64,000 nt of DNA from Neobacillus bataviensis LMG 21833. Its GTDB lineage: Bacteria > Bacillota > Bacilli > Bacillales > Cytobacillaceae. The position numbers and the translations under genes are program-made. The stretch is taken from positions 62,001 through 126,000 of the forward strand of contig NZ_AJLS01000138.1 in the NCBI RefSeq assembly GCF_000307875.1, written 5' to 3'. Positions 27,819 through 36,327 of this stretch are shown here, piece by piece (position 1 is the stretch's first letter; each line of letters begins with the position of its first letter). The notes under the pieces were generated by a model. That model made no database searches. It worked only from the letters and a program-made list of their open reading frames with translations, and was not told the DNA's origin.

Positions 27819-28315
27819 GAATTCCGCCATTGTACCGCAGACCTGCATGGCAGCGTTTCTTTGCCGGGATGGCTGTTGGCGGCGCCATCAGCTGGTGTAT
27901 CTTTTTATATATTTATGGTGTCTGGCAGGAGAGGAATACAAAATTGATTCGCAAGCAACAGGAAGCGATTGTTGATTTAAACAATGAGAAAAAGATTTGG
28001 CAGGAAGAGTATAAGGAATTGAACAAGCGGAATATTGAACAGCTGACCGTCCAAAAAATTAATATAAAAATTACAAACTCAGAAAAATATAAGCTGGATT
28101 CATTAAGCGTTCTTGAAAAGGAAAACGCTGTAAAAGATGATCTCAGTGAGATGCTTGCAAAGGATTTAGAAACCGTCTATCAAAGCAGGGATCTGCTAAA
28201 AAAAATCATCGAAAACAAACCGATAAAAATCCATGAAAAAAGGTATAAATTAAAAATAAAAGAAATGATTATTTACACTACCGTATCGATAGAGCTTGAA
28301 TTACAGTTTGAATAA
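27815..28315 (+). CDS. ytrI: Sporulation membrane protein YtrI
   Basis: YtrI partners YtrH in sporulation. The 166-residue protein starts MRIPPLYRRPAWQRFF, has one membrane helix (about residues 17-37) and then a long charged coiled-coil-like region, probably outside the mother-cell cytoplasm. The start ATG overlaps the ytrH stop; GGAG lies 11 bp upstream. A start nine codons earlier is possible but would extend into ytrH. Confidence 0.88.
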   Translation: MRIPPLYRRPAWQRFFAGMAVGGAISWCIFLYIYGVWQERNTKLIRKQQEAIVDLNNEKKIWQEEYKELNKRNIEQLTVQKINIKITNSEKYKLDSLSVLEKENAVKDDLSEMLAKDLETVYQSRDLLKKIIENKPIKIHEKRYKLKIKEMIIYTTVSIELELQFE

Positions 28316-28320
28316 GAAGT

Positions 28321-28346
28321 GGAACGACCCTTTTATAGGCCGTTCC
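28321..28346. terminator. Terminator between ytrI and nrnA
   Basis: GGAACG-A-CC / GG-C-CGTTCC stem with an 8-nt loop between convergent genes, followed on the plus strand by a T-rich stretch. Confidence 0.65.
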
Positions 28347-28353
28347 GCTCTTT

Positions 28354-29298
28354 CTATTTTGAATGCTGTTTACATACCTCGTCTAATTCCCGTAGGACAT
28401 CATTCACTGTCTCCCAAGAGTAAATCGATGCACCTGATGCAAGCGGATGGCCGCCGCCATTAAACTTTCTAGCAACCACGTTAATAACAGGCCCTTTTGA
28501 GCGCAGCCGCACCCGTATTTGATCATCTTCCTCGATGAAAAAGACCCAAGCAATTATTCCTTTTACATCTCCTAAAATTCCAACAAGAAGGGATGCCTCG
28601 GCAGGTCGCGCATCATATTCTTTTAATAATTCCTTCGTAAGTTTGACGGAAGCAACACCGTTTGGCTGAAGCTCAAAATTTTGCAGGACATATCCCTTTA
28701 ACTTAATGATATTTGGTTCTAATTCATACATCCTATCAAATAGTTCAGTGCGTGAAAAATGATAGTGAATCAATTCCCCTGCATAGGCGAATGTTTTATC
28801 TGTCGAACTAGGAAATAGAAATCTTCCCGTATCGCCGACAATTCCTCCAAACAATAGTCTTGCCGCTTCATCATTCATTTTAAGGCCTTTATTTTTCCCT
28901 TTTAAGTAGAATTCATAGATCATTTCGCTACAAGAGCTTGCCGTTGTGTCAACCCATAATAAGTCTCCGTATGGATCCTCGTTTGGATGATGATCAATTT
29001 TTATCAGCTTATCTCCCAGGTTGTAGCGCCTGTCACATATTCTTTCTTCATTAGCGGTATCACATACAATGACCAATGCCCCATTGTATTCCACATCCTC
29101 AATCACATCTAATCTGCGCATGTAATGTAATGTCGGCTCTTCCTTTCCAACAGCATATATCTTTTTTTCCGGAAAGGATTCTTGCAGGATTGCAACCAAA
29201 CCCCCTTGTGAGCCATAGGCATCCGGGTCTGGACGGACGTGACGATGAACAATGATGGTATCATATTGTTCGATTTCTGCGATAATTTGCTCAATCAT
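28354..29298 (-). CDS. nrnA: Oligoribonuclease/pAp phosphatase NrnA
   Basis: NrnA (YtqI) degrades short RNA oligonucleotides and dephosphorylates 3'-phosphoadenosine 5'-phosphate. The 314-residue DHH/DHHA1 protein shows HRHVRPDPDAYGSQ, VCDTAN, the DHH triad in KIDHHPNEDPYGD, and the C-terminal GGGHPLASGA RNA-binding motif. The ATG start follows AAGGAGC with 7-8 bp spacing; a TTG two codons earlier is less likely. It is divergent from ytpI. Confidence 0.96.
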   Translation of the reverse strand: MIEQIIAEIEQYDTIIVHRHVRPDPDAYGSQGGLVAILQESFPEKKIYAVGKEEPTLHYMRRLDVIEDVEYNGALVIVCDTANEERICDRRYNLGDKLIKIDHHPNEDPYGDLLWVDTTASSCSEMIYEFYLKGKNKGLKMNDEAARLLFGGIVGDTGRFLFPSSTDKTFAYAGELIHYHFSRTELFDRMYELEPNIIKLKGYVLQNFELQPNGVASVKLTKELLKEYDARPAEASLLVGILGDVKGIIAWVFFIEEDDQIRVRLRSKGPVINVVARKFNGGGHPLASGASIYSWETVNDVLRELDEVCKQHSK

Positions 29299-29389
29299 GG
29301 ACAATGCTCCTTATGTACCAATAATGGCTTTTTTTTAAAATACAGGTTAAAATAGTAGAAGATTTTTAGAAAACTTGGAGGAACCAATT

Positions 29390-29701
29390 ATGTTTGTACT
29401 TGTTGTATTAATTGTCGTTTTATTTGCTTTCTATTTATTTTATAAAACAAAATACATTAGAAGCAACCGTCAAGTTGAAAAGAAATGGCTTTCTGCCAAA
29501 TCAAATATTGCCCTTGGCCTTTTTGTCTGTCTTTTTGGTATGAATCATTTACTATTTATATCAGAATCGACCGTTTCCTTTATTGTGGCTGCCATATTTT
29601 GTATTTACGGAGCTGTGTTTAGCTGGATTGGTTTCAAAAAATATAAACACTACCTTCCATTTGCAATTGAAGAAGCCCATATGCTAGAAGCCCAAAAATA
29701 A
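29390..29701 (+). CDS. ytpI: YtpI family membrane protein
   Basis: A 103-residue protein with three predicted membrane helices (residues ~1-18, ~43-62, ~68-86) separated by short basic loops (KTKYIRSNRQVEKKW). The family is conserved in Bacillus beside nrnA and ytoI, and its function is unknown. The start ATG (MFVLVVLIVV) follows GGAGG at 8 bp; an upstream in-frame ATG is not supported. Confidence 0.85.
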   Translation: MFVLVVLIVVLFAFYLFYKTKYIRSNRQVEKKWLSAKSNIALGLFVCLFGMNHLLFISESTVSFIVAAIFCIYGAVFSWIGFKKYKHYLPFAIEEAHMLEAQK

Positions 29702-29705
29702 TAGG

Positions 29706-29737
29706 AAGCCGTTTCTCATTGAGAAGCGGCTTTTTTT
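29706..29737 (+). terminator. Terminator of ytpI (also serves ytoI)
   Basis: AAGCCG-TTTCTC / GAGAAG-CGGCTT stem with a 3-nt loop and seven Ts on the plus strand. Confidence 0.9.
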
Positions 29738-29749
29738 AACTAAAATGAA

Positions 29750-31069
29750 TTAGTTTCTATCAATAAGCTGGCACATCATCATGGCTTTACCAACTAAGAT
29801 TCCCTCATTGAAAACTTCCACATCAACCTTCCCAAATTTACGCCCTACTTCCAGTATTTTGGGGAAGATTTCTAATGTACTCTCCATTTGAACCGGTTTA
29901 ATAAAGTAAATCGACATATTTTCCACGACTAGGTCGCCTTTTTTATAGCTGCGCAAGATCCTGTTCGCTGCATCCGCGACAATTGTTGTAAAAACGCCAT
30001 ACGAAATAGTTCCAAGATGATTGGTCATTTGCGGTGTCACTTCACAGGAATAAACTTCTTCTCCTTTTGGTTTACCCTGCATTAATACCATTTGATTGGT
30101 CACGATGTCATCAATCGTTTCGCCAACCTGAGGCTGCCTTTGGTTCATTTGCAACGCTTTAAGCACATCCTGCCTGCTGATAATCCCTTCTAAACGGTTC
30201 GCGTCATTGGCAACTGGAAGAACTTCAATCCCTTCCCAGACCATCGTATGGGCGGTGGATGCAACACTTGTTTTTCCATTTACCGTCATTGGATGTTTCG
30301 TCATAATCTTATCGATAGAGACTTCCATATTCTGGCCTAAAATGTCCTTACTTGTGACCATCCCCTGGATTTTCAAGTTTTGATCTACTACGGGGTAACG
30401 GCTGTGTGTTGTTTTTTGATTAAATTCATGCCATTTTGACACCTTATCAGATGTTTTTAAATAATAGGTATCTGCGAGAGGTGTTAAAATATCCTCGACT
30501 AAAATAATTTCCTTTTTAATTAATTGGTCATAGATAGCCCGGTTAATCATTGTGGCGACAGTAAATGTGTCATAGCTTGTTGAAATAACGGGCAGTTCTA
30601 ATTTATCTGCCAGCTTTTTTACATGCTCTTCCGAATCAAATCCCCCGGTAATCAGCACCGCTGCACCTGCTTTTAAGGCTAACTCATGCGCCTGAGTCCG
30701 GTTCCCAACAATTAATAGATTCCCCGCTTCTGTATACCGCATCATGGCTTCTAGTTTCATCGCACCGATCACAAATTTATTGAGGGTTTTATGCAAGCCC
30801 GTCCGTCCGCCTAAGACCTGCCCATCCACGATATTGACCACTTCTGCAAAGGTTAGCTTTTCAATATTTTCTTTCTTCTTCCGTTCAATTCGTATGGTGC
30901 CTACTCGTTCGATCGTACTGACATAGCCTTTATTTTCAGCCTCTTTAATTGCCCGGTAGGCTGTCCCTTCACTCACGGTCATCGCCTTGGCGATTTGCCG
31001 CACTGATATTTTTTCCCCAATTGGAAGCTTATCAATGTATTGCAATATTTGTTCATGCTTAGTAGCCAA
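29750..31069 (-). CDS. ytoI: YtoI: HTH-DRTGG-CBS-hotdog regulator-like protein
   Basis: A 439-residue multidomain protein with an N-terminal helix-turn-helix (..ISVRQIAKAMTVSEGTAYRAIKEAENKGYVS..), a DRTGG domain (about 70-185), a pair of CBS domains (about 190-310) and a C-terminal hotdog domain (about 330-439). CBS pairs usually bind adenine nucleotides and hotdog domains bind acyl-thioesters, so it may read metabolic state, but the role is unproven. The TTG start giving MATKHEQIL matches the B. subtilis N-terminus and follows AAAGGGTG. Confidence 0.9.
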   Translation of the reverse strand: MATKHEQILQYIDKLPIGEKISVRQIAKAMTVSEGTAYRAIKEAENKGYVSTIERVGTIRIERKKKENIEKLTFAEVVNIVDGQVLGGRTGLHKTLNKFVIGAMKLEAMMRYTEAGNLLIVGNRTQAHELALKAGAAVLITGGFDSEEHVKKLADKLELPVISTSYDTFTVATMINRAIYDQLIKKEIILVEDILTPLADTYYLKTSDKVSKWHEFNQKTTHSRYPVVDQNLKIQGMVTSKDILGQNMEVSIDKIMTKHPMTVNGKTSVASTAHTMVWEGIEVLPVANDANRLEGIISRQDVLKALQMNQRQPQVGETIDDIVTNQMVLMQGKPKGEEVYSCEVTPQMTNHLGTISYGVFTTIVADAANRILRSYKKGDLVVENMSIYFIKPVQMESTLEIFPKILEVGRKFGKVDVEVFNEGILVGKAMMMCQLIDRN

Positions 31070-31194
31070 GACCTTCACCCTTTATAGTTCGAATTCCTAG
31101 TTATTTAGTCAGGTTAATTTATTCCCTAAATTCTATTATAAAGTTTAAAAGTCCTTGATTCAACGAAGTACTATAGATTATCGTGCAATTCTTA

Positions 31195-31428
31195 TTAATA
31201 TGACCGGGTTTTCCTCTTTGCACTCTGCGGCTGAGACCTTTTTACCAATTTTTTCGGACTATAGAGAAGTCCGGTAAGATTTCCGGCAATCACAATCAAG
31301 GCGAATGAAAGCCATGCGATGGCGAACAGTCCTTGTGTTCCGTCTGCCGTTACTGATAATTTTGGTACTGCAAAATAAAGCATAAATCCACAAAGCAACA
31401 AGCAAAGTACATACCTGTTCTTTTTCAC
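31195..31428 (-). CDS. Small two-helix membrane protein, unknown function
   Basis: A 77-residue protein starting at GTG, 9 bp after GGGGG. Two hydrophobic segments (about residues 6-25 and 36-55) are followed by a very basic tail (..KKLVKRSQPQSAKRKTRSY), which should stay in the cytoplasm. I do not recognise a family. It lies between ytoI and ytkL on the same strand, a spot where small membrane proteins occur in other Bacillus. The ribosome site and hydropathy make it likely to be real. Confidence 0.65.
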   Translation of the reverse strand: MKKNRYVLCLLLCGFMLYFAVPKLSVTADGTQGLFAIAWLSFALIVIAGNLTGLLYSPKKLVKRSQPQSAKRKTRSY

Positions 31429-31515
31429 CTTCTTTTTCCCCCTTTTTAAAAAATACTGCTTGTTTCATCTTTATGCATACAGGAGGAAAAAAAGTATGTG
31501 AAACCACTAAAACAG

Positions 31516-32199
31516 CTAAATTTCTATTGCCTCGCCTGGAACGAGTACTTTCCCATTTTTACTTTCCAACATGTCAATAAATTGATATGGATCCTGTTTA
31601 ATTGGCGGAAATGTATTAAAATGAATCGGTATCACCGTCTTTGCATTTAGCAGTTTGGCTGCATAGGCAGCGTCTTCCGGCCCCATTGTAAAATTATCAC
31701 CTATCGGCAGGAAGGCTACATCAATCGGATGCCGTTCACCAATCAGCTTCATATCGGAAAACACCCCTGTATCACCGGCATGATAGATCGTTTTGCCTTC
31801 ATTACTGAACAAAATCCCCGTCGGCATTCCGCAATATACAATTTCATTTTTATCTGTGGCATAACCAGAGCCGTGAAAGGCCTGAGTGAGTTTAACTCTT
31901 CCAAAATCAAATTGATAGGAGCCGCCAATATTCATTCCGTGCGTTTTGACACCCTGCCAGCTAAGAAAAGTGGTGAGGTCTGCATTCGCAACCACAAGAG
32001 CGTCGTTTCTTTTCGCTATTGCGACAGTATCTCCGACATGATCGTTATGACCGTGCGTTAAAATTATCACATCTGCTTTTACTTCCTCAGCCTTCAAATC
32101 TGTTAATCCATTGCCTGTAATAAACGGATCAATTAAGATCGTTTTTCCATTTGTTTGAATTTGAACAACTGAATGACCATGATATGAAATCTTCATCAT
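31516..32199 (-). CDS. ytkL: UPF0173 metal-dependent hydrolase YtkL
   Basis: A metallo-beta-lactamase-fold hydrolase of the UPF0173 group; the physiological substrate is not known. The 227-residue protein shows the metal-binding [11 protein letters not shown] motif (near residue 49), further ligands in AFHGSG and [13 protein letters not shown], and IPIHFNTFP at the end. Either of two adjacent ATGs may start it; AAAAGGAG precedes both. It is divergent from the peptidase gene. Confidence 0.93.
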   Translation of the reverse strand: MMKISYHGHSVVQIQTNGKTILIDPFITGNGLTDLKAEEVKADVIILTHGHNDHVGDTVAIAKRNDALVVANADLTTFLSWQGVKTHGMNIGGSYQFDFGRVKLTQAFHGSGYATDKNEIVYCGMPTGILFSNEGKTIYHAGDTGVFSDMKLIGERHPIDVAFLPIGDNFTMGPEDAAYAAKLLNAKTVIPIHFNTFPPIKQDPYQFIDMLESKNGKVLVPGEAIEI

Positions 32200-32377
32200 C
32201 CCAACTCCTTTTAAATTGTTATATTATGTACTTCAATAAAACATGTAGAAATCCTTCTACATTTATGCCCATAATGCAGTAGATTTAGCAGACGGCAATG
32301 TCAGATAGTTTACTTTCCTTTTTAATATTGTTACTCTCAAATAGGATTTTATTTTACTAAAAGGGGGAGCCCTACAT

Positions 32378-33475
32378 ATGAATCAGCGATTACTAAAGCT
32401 TCAAACATGGATGAAGGAAAACGGAATTGAGGTTAGCTTTCTTACCTCTACCGAAAATGTCTTTTATTTAAGCGGCTATTATACTGACCCGCATGAGAGA
32501 TTGCTGGCGCTAGCTGTTTTTCAAGAGGAAGAACCATTCCTTGTCTGCCCGGCGATGGAAGTGCCTGATGCCAAGCGATCCAGCTGGGGTCATGATATCA
32601 TCGGCTATAGCGACATCGAAAACCCATGGGAAATGATTCTTACCACCATTAATAAAAGAATTAACGGGGTTTCAAAAGTTGCCATTGAAAAAGAACATAT
32701 GAATGTCGAACGCTATGAGCATCTTACACAGTTATTCCCTAAGGCATCATTTGTTTCTGCAGAAGAAAAATTACGACTGCTGCGCATGATCAAGGATGCC
32801 AAAGAATTAAAAACAATCGAAGAGGCTTGTGCCCTTGCCGATTATGCTGTTGAATTCGGTGCAAGTGAAATAAAGGAAGGCAAAACGGAGCTGGAAGTCC
32901 TAAATGCCCTAGAGTACGCCCTAAAGCAAAAGGGTGTGACCGAAATGTCATTTTCGACCATGGTGCTAACTGGCGCTAACGCGGCTTCTCCTCATGGCAA
33001 CCCAGGGGAGACGAAAATTCGTAAAGGCGATCTAGTGTTGTTCGATTTAGGCGTGGTTGTCGACCGCTATTGTTCTGATATTACCAGAACGGTTGCCTAT
33101 GGGGACATTAATGATAAGCAAAAAGAAATATATGATACAGTTTTAAAGGCACAGCTTGCTGCCATTGAGGCAAGTAAACCTGGCGTTACGGCTGCAGAAG
33201 TTGATCTTACAGCAAGGCGGATTATTGCTGAAACCGGATATGGCGACTATTTTCCACATCGTTTAGGCCACGGGCTTGGAATTGGTGTACATGAATATCC
33301 TTCCATGACTGAAACAAACCAGCTGGTTATAGAAGAAGGGATGGTCTATACTATAGAGCCTGGTATCTATGTACCTGATGTTGCTGGTGTCCGCATTGAA
33401 GATGATATTTACATTACTGCTGACGGGGCAAAAATTTTAACCAAATTCCCAAAGGAATTACAAATAATTAAATAA
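32378..33475 (+). CDS. M24 Xaa-Pro peptidase (YkvY-like)
   Basis: A 365-residue creatinase-fold metallopeptidase that cleaves X-Pro bonds. The N-terminal creatinase-like domain (residues ~1-125) is followed by the M24 catalytic domain with all metal ligands visible: Asp in LFDLGVVVD, Asp in CSDITR, His in FPHRLGHGLG, Glu in YTIEPGIY and Glu in VRIEDDI. The ATG is preceded by AAAAGGGGGAG. The N-terminus resembles what I recall of B. subtilis YkvY. It is alone on its strand and followed by a probable small RNA gene. Confidence 0.9.
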   Translation: MNQRLLKLQTWMKENGIEVSFLTSTENVFYLSGYYTDPHERLLALAVFQEEEPFLVCPAMEVPDAKRSSWGHDIIGYSDIENPWEMILTTINKRINGVSKVAIEKEHMNVERYEHLTQLFPKASFVSAEEKLRLLRMIKDAKELKTIEEACALADYAVEFGASEIKEGKTELEVLNALEYALKQKGVTEMSFSTMVLTGANAASPHGNPGETKIRKGDLVLFDLGVVVDRYCSDITRTVAYGDINDKQKEIYDTVLKAQLAAIEASKPGVTAAEVDLTARRIIAETGYGDYFPHRLGHGLGIGVHEYPSMTETNQLVIEEGMVYTIEPGIYVPDVAGVRIEDDIYITADGAKILTKFPKELQIIK

Positions 33476-33494
33476 GGTTTTACACTTTTTTACA

Positions 33495-33523
33495 TTGAAC
33501 TCTCTATGAATTTGATGTAATAT
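33495..33523 (+). promoter_or_regulatory. Putative promoter of the RNA at 33.5-33.8 kb
   Basis: TTGAAC (33495-33500) and TAATAT (33518-33523) with a 17-bp spacer, placed after the peptidase stop and before the structured region. Each hexamer is 4/6. Confidence 0.45.
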
Positions 33524-33529
33524 ACAAAT

Positions 33530-33766
33530 ACAGGCTGCGTTGTACGTAATCATAATAAAGTTTTAACCTTTAAGCTGTAATAGGGAGTTTAACCATCGAA
33601 GCCGGAATGACAAGCCTCTGTCTATAAGACATGGAGGACACGCAGAATGGTTTCTGAGAACACCCACTTTGAGGAGTGGTGGTTTAAAACTTTCTTATAT
33701 CACTACGGCAAATGCGGCTTTATAGTAAGTAGTTCAAACCAGCTTCTTTTTGGAAGCTGGTTTTTA
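33530..33766 (+). ncRNA. Structured small RNA candidate between peptidase and ald
   Basis: About 240 nt without a convincing reading frame. A long basal helix joins 33552-33568 and 33681-33698 (AAAGTTTT with AAAACTTT, AACC with GGTT, ATAA with TTAT; about 16 pairs). Inside are a stem AACCAT/ATGGTT (33591-33596, 33647-33652) capped by a CCTC-TGTC..GACA-GAGG hairpin, and a CACCCACT..AGTGGTG hairpin (33661-33681). It ends in a strong terminator and has a promoter-like sequence upstream. I do not recognise a named family; it does not look like a T-box, tmRNA or SRP RNA. Confidence 0.55.
33737..33766 (+). terminator. Terminator of the small RNA candidate
   Basis: AACCAGCTTC / GAAGCTGGTT hairpin with a short T-rich loop followed by TTTTT. 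It is separate from the ald terminator immediately downstream. Confidence 0.88.
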
Positions 33767-33776
33767 TTTTCGCTAA

Positions 33777-33810
33777 CAAAAAAGAAGAGGAACCGAATCC
33801 TCTTCTTTTT
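33777..33810 (-). terminator. Terminator of ald
   Basis: AAAAAGAAGAGGA / TCCTCTTCTTTTT perfect stem with a 6-nt loop; it can act in both directions and lies 8 bp from the ald stop. Confidence 0.92.
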
Positions 33811-33818
33811 GCTTTTCA

Positions 33819-34937
33819 TTATTGTGTTAATAATGTTTTTGTATCTTTAAATTCGACTCCATGTGCTTCTGCAACTGCTTGATAGGTTACATAGCCGTCA
33901 AGAGTATTGATTCCTTTTAACAATGCTTCATTTTCTAAACATGCCTTTTGGTAGCCTTTATTGGCAATTTGAACCGCATACGGAACGGTCACATTTGTTA
34001 AGGCAATCGTAGAGGTTCTCGGTACGGCACCAGGCATATTGGCGACAGCATAATGGACAACACCATGCTTCACATATGTGGGATTATCATGCGTGGTAAT
34101 CTGGTCGGTGGTTTCAAAAATCCCACCCTGGTCAATTGCGATATCCACCACAACACTGCCCGGCTTCATTGATTGAATCATTTCTTCACTGACAAGTCTT
34201 GGCGCCCTCGCCCCGGGAATTAAAACAGCACCAATAACTAAATCAGATTCCTTAACGGCTTCAGCAATATTATAAGGATTAGACATTAATGTCGTCACAT
34301 CAGATCCGAATATATCATCTAATTGGCGAAGACGATCCGGGTTTAAATCAATGATGGTAACCTTTGCGCCTAAACCGATTGCCATTTTTGCTGCATTAGT
34401 TCCTGCAACACCACCACCAATAATCGTAACGACTCCTCTATGCACACCTGGGACACCAGAGAGAAGAATACCCTTACCGCCGTAAACCTTTTCTAAGAAT
34501 TGAGCACCAACCTGTGCAGCCATCCTCCCAGCCACTTCACTCATTGGGGTCAACAACGGCAGACTTTTATTCGCTAATTGAACGGTTTCATAGGCAATTC
34601 CAATTATCTTTTTATCAATCAATGCCTTCGTTAATTCGGGCTCAGGTGCAAGATGTAAATATGTAAATAAAATTAAACCCTCTCGGAAGTACTGGTATTC
34701 GCTTGGCAGTGGTTCTTTTACCTTCATGACCATCTCCATGGACCATGCTTCATTAGCAGTTTCCACTAGCATCGCACCTGCAGCGGAATAATCTTCATCC
34801 AAAAACCCAGAGCCAAGTCCTGCTCCTTTTTCAATAAAAACCTCATGGCCAAATTTAACCAGGTTCACGACTCCGGCTGGTGTCATCGCTACACGGTTTT
34901 CGTTATTTTTAACCTCTTTTGGTACCCCAATCCGCAT
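33819..34937 (-). CDS. ald: Alanine dehydrogenase
   Basis: Ald interconverts L-alanine and pyruvate plus ammonia with NAD, needed for alanine catabolism and sporulation. The 372-residue protein starts [17 protein letters not shown] after GGAGG. It has substrate residues Lys in KVKEP and His in [11 protein letters not shown], and a central Rossmann fold ([23 protein letters not shown]). Upstream in-frame codons (27 residues, starting MFHFPVDN) are unlikely to be translated. It is monocistronic between two terminators; an AdeR-type activator gene is not seen nearby. Confidence 0.97.
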   Translation of the reverse strand: MRIGVPKEVKNNENRVAMTPAGVVNLVKFGHEVFIEKGAGLGSGFLDEDYSAAGAMLVETANEAWSMEMVMKVKEPLPSEYQYFREGLILFTYLHLAPEPELTKALIDKKIIGIAYETVQLANKSLPLLTPMSEVAGRMAAQVGAQFLEKVYGGKGILLSGVPGVHRGVVTIIGGGVAGTNAAKMAIGLGAKVTIIDLNPDRLRQLDDIFGSDVTTLMSNPYNIAEAVKESDLVIGAVLIPGARAPRLVSEEMIQSMKPGSVVVDIAIDQGGIFETTDQITTHDNPTYVKHGVVHYAVANMPGAVPRTSTIALTNVTVPYAVQIANKGYQKACLENEALLKGINTLDGYVTYQAVAEAHGVEFKDTKTLLTQ

Positions 34938-35074
34938 GTACTTACCTCCAATTAAAATAATAAATTCAAAAACATATATACTTTTATTATATCCGTTATC
35001 AACAGGAAAATGAAACATTGGGGCATCTTTATGAAAGCATCATCAGTAGAGCTTTACCCGGTGTCCATCGGTTC

Positions 35075-35120
35075 AAAAGGGAAAGACTGCCCCATGTGTA
35101 CAGGACAGTCTTTCCCTTTT
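35075..35120 (-). terminator. Terminator of the 52-aa protein gene
   Basis: A 15-bp perfect stem AAAAGGGAAAGACTG / CAGTCTTTCCCTTTT around a 16-nt loop, ending with Ts on the minus strand. Confidence 0.9.
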
Positions 35121-35132
35121 GTTAAAATACAC

Positions 35133-35291
35133 CTATTCCTCTGCTGCTGCAAAATCCTCACTGTCAGCTAGAGCAGTTCCTTCTCCCATAAAACCACTAT
35201 TATAGGAATTCATAATTTGTTCACTTACTTCATTTAAACCTTGTTCATCATATTCAAAAGAAAATTTGTTATTTGGATCGCGCTTTTCCAT
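35133..35291 (-). CDS. Small acidic protein, 52 aa, unknown
   Basis: Starts at the ATG giving MEKRDPNNKFSFEYDEQGLNEV, with AAAGGGG upstream, and ends in an acidic tail (..ALADSEDFAAAEE). No cysteines or hydrophobic segment. It has its own strong terminator and faces the universal stress protein gene, from which it is divergent. An upstream in-frame extension of 41 residues (rich in Asn, Tyr and Cys) covers the promoter region and is unlikely. I do not recognise a family; its independent transcription unit supports a real gene. Confidence 0.7.
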   Translation of the reverse strand: MEKRDPNNKFSFEYDEQGLNEVSEQIMNSYNSGFMGEGTALADSEDFAAAEE

Positions 35292-35396
35292 CTTGCCCCA
35301 ACCCCTTTCATGGTAAGTTACTCCATTATTGTTCGAAAAGTTGCAACAGTTATACGTTGTTAAATATTGTATAATCAAGGTAAGGAGATGATAATC

Positions 35397-35855
35397 ATGG
35401 GGCTTAAATACCAAAATATTTTAGTCGCAATTGATGGATCGAAGGAAGCAGATTGGGCATTTCAAAAAGGGATTGAAATCGCCAAACGAAATCAAGCAAG
35501 CCTTTTATTAGTTCATGTGATTGACACAAGGTCGTTTGCCTTAATAGAGGCCTACGACACCGTCATTGGTGATCGGGCAGAAAAACTGGCAAAGGATATG
35601 CTTGAAAATTATCATAAGCAAGCTGTGGATGCAGGCTTAACAAATGTCCAATACGAAATTGAATTTGGCTCTCCGAAAATACGAATTCCAAGAGATTTAG
35701 CTAAAAAACACAAGGTTGATTTAATTCTCTGCGGTGCGACAGGAATGAATGTAGTCGAAAGGTTTTTTATCGGAAGTGTATCAGAACATATCGTTCGATA
35801 TGCACCATGTGACGTTCTGATTGTTCGGACAGAGAAGGATATAGAGGAAAAATAG
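35397..35855 (+). CDS. Universal stress protein, UspA family
   Basis: A 152-residue single-domain Usp. It begins YQNILVAIDGSKEADWAF, has the family's ATP-binding glycine motif late in the sequence (GATGMNVVERFFIGSVSEHIV, close to G-2x-G-9x-G-S/T), and ends CDVLIVRT. It probably binds ATP and acts in general stress survival, though the exact role is unknown. The ATG follows GTAAGGAGATG. It is followed by its own terminator. Confidence 0.93.
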   Translation: MGLKYQNILVAIDGSKEADWAFQKGIEIAKRNQASLLLVHVIDTRSFALIEAYDTVIGDRAEKLAKDMLENYHKQAVDAGLTNVQYEIEFGSPKIRIPRDLAKKHKVDLILCGATGMNVVERFFIGSVSEHIVRYAPCDVLIVRTEKDIEEK

Positions 35856-35866
35856 AATGCTGATTC

Positions 35867-35903
35867 ATGCGCGGAGCCTAATGCTCCGTGCATTTTATTT
35901 TAT
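35867..35903 (+). terminator. Terminator of the usp gene
   Basis: ATGC-G-CGGAGC / GCTCCG-T-GCAT stem with a 5-nt loop followed by a T-rich tail. Confidence 0.8.
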
Positions 35904-35979
35904 ATAAAAGTAGGTTTGTCGTGTATGGTTTACCAAACTATAGTAAAATAAAGCAATAATACGGCATGGAGGCTTTCGA

Positions 35980-36294
35980 ATGATAGAGTATTTTTCTTTT
36001 GATCACCGTCTTGGTATTGCAATTCCTGATTTGACTAAAGAATGGGACGAATATAGCAAAGAAACACAGCAGGAGATTCTATTAACTTGGGAGCAAACCC
36101 GCGGCTCCATTCCTGACCGCATTGCAGGGCTCGAGGATGAAATCAACGATAAACAAGCACAGCTTTCAGATGAAAGTGATTTCCCCCGCTCATGTCGATT
36201 AAACTCTGAAATAGCTGAACTTGCTTCTATTATCAATGATTTATGGCTATGGTACCGGGCAAACCAGTCAGTTTCCAGCAAGGTACATCAATAA
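35980..36294 (+). CDS. Conserved hypothetical helical protein, 104 aa
   Basis: A soluble 104-residue protein with a clear ribosome site (ATGGAGG). The second half is helical with heptad-like spacing (RIAGLEDEINDKQAQLSDE..RLNSEIAELASIINDLWLWYRA), typical of small coiled-coil proteins. The N-terminal part (MIEYFSFDHRLGIAIPDL) looks beta-rich. I do not recognise the family. It is a single-gene unit between the usp terminator and its own terminator. Confidence 0.75.
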   Translation: MIEYFSFDHRLGIAIPDLTKEWDEYSKETQQEILLTWEQTRGSIPDRIAGLEDEINDKQAQLSDESDFPRSCRLNSEIAELASIINDLWLWYRANQSVSSKVHQ

Positions 36295-36296
36295 GA

Positions 36297-36323
36297 AAAA
36301 CTCCCTAACGCAGGGAGTTTTCG
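36297..36323. terminator. Bidirectional terminator before moaB
   Basis: AAAACTCCCT / AGGGAGTTTT stem with a 5-nt loop between the convergent 104-aa gene and moaB. Confidence 0.88.
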
Positions 36324-36327
36324 TTAT

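Noticed and set aside
31259..31507. 82-codon minus-strand frame overlapping the small membrane protein gene
   Set aside because: It lies in another frame of the same region, includes the ribosome site of the better-supported 77-residue protein, and has no ribosome site of its own.
33530..33766. Assignment of the structured RNA as 6S RNA or T-box
   Set aside because: It lacks the single rod with central bubble of 6S and the conserved T-box bulge sequence, and no synthetase gene follows.
33647..33850. 67-codon plus-strand frame after the peptidase gene
   Set aside because: It crosses the small-RNA hairpins, two terminators and the ald stop, and its sequence is explained by RNA structure.
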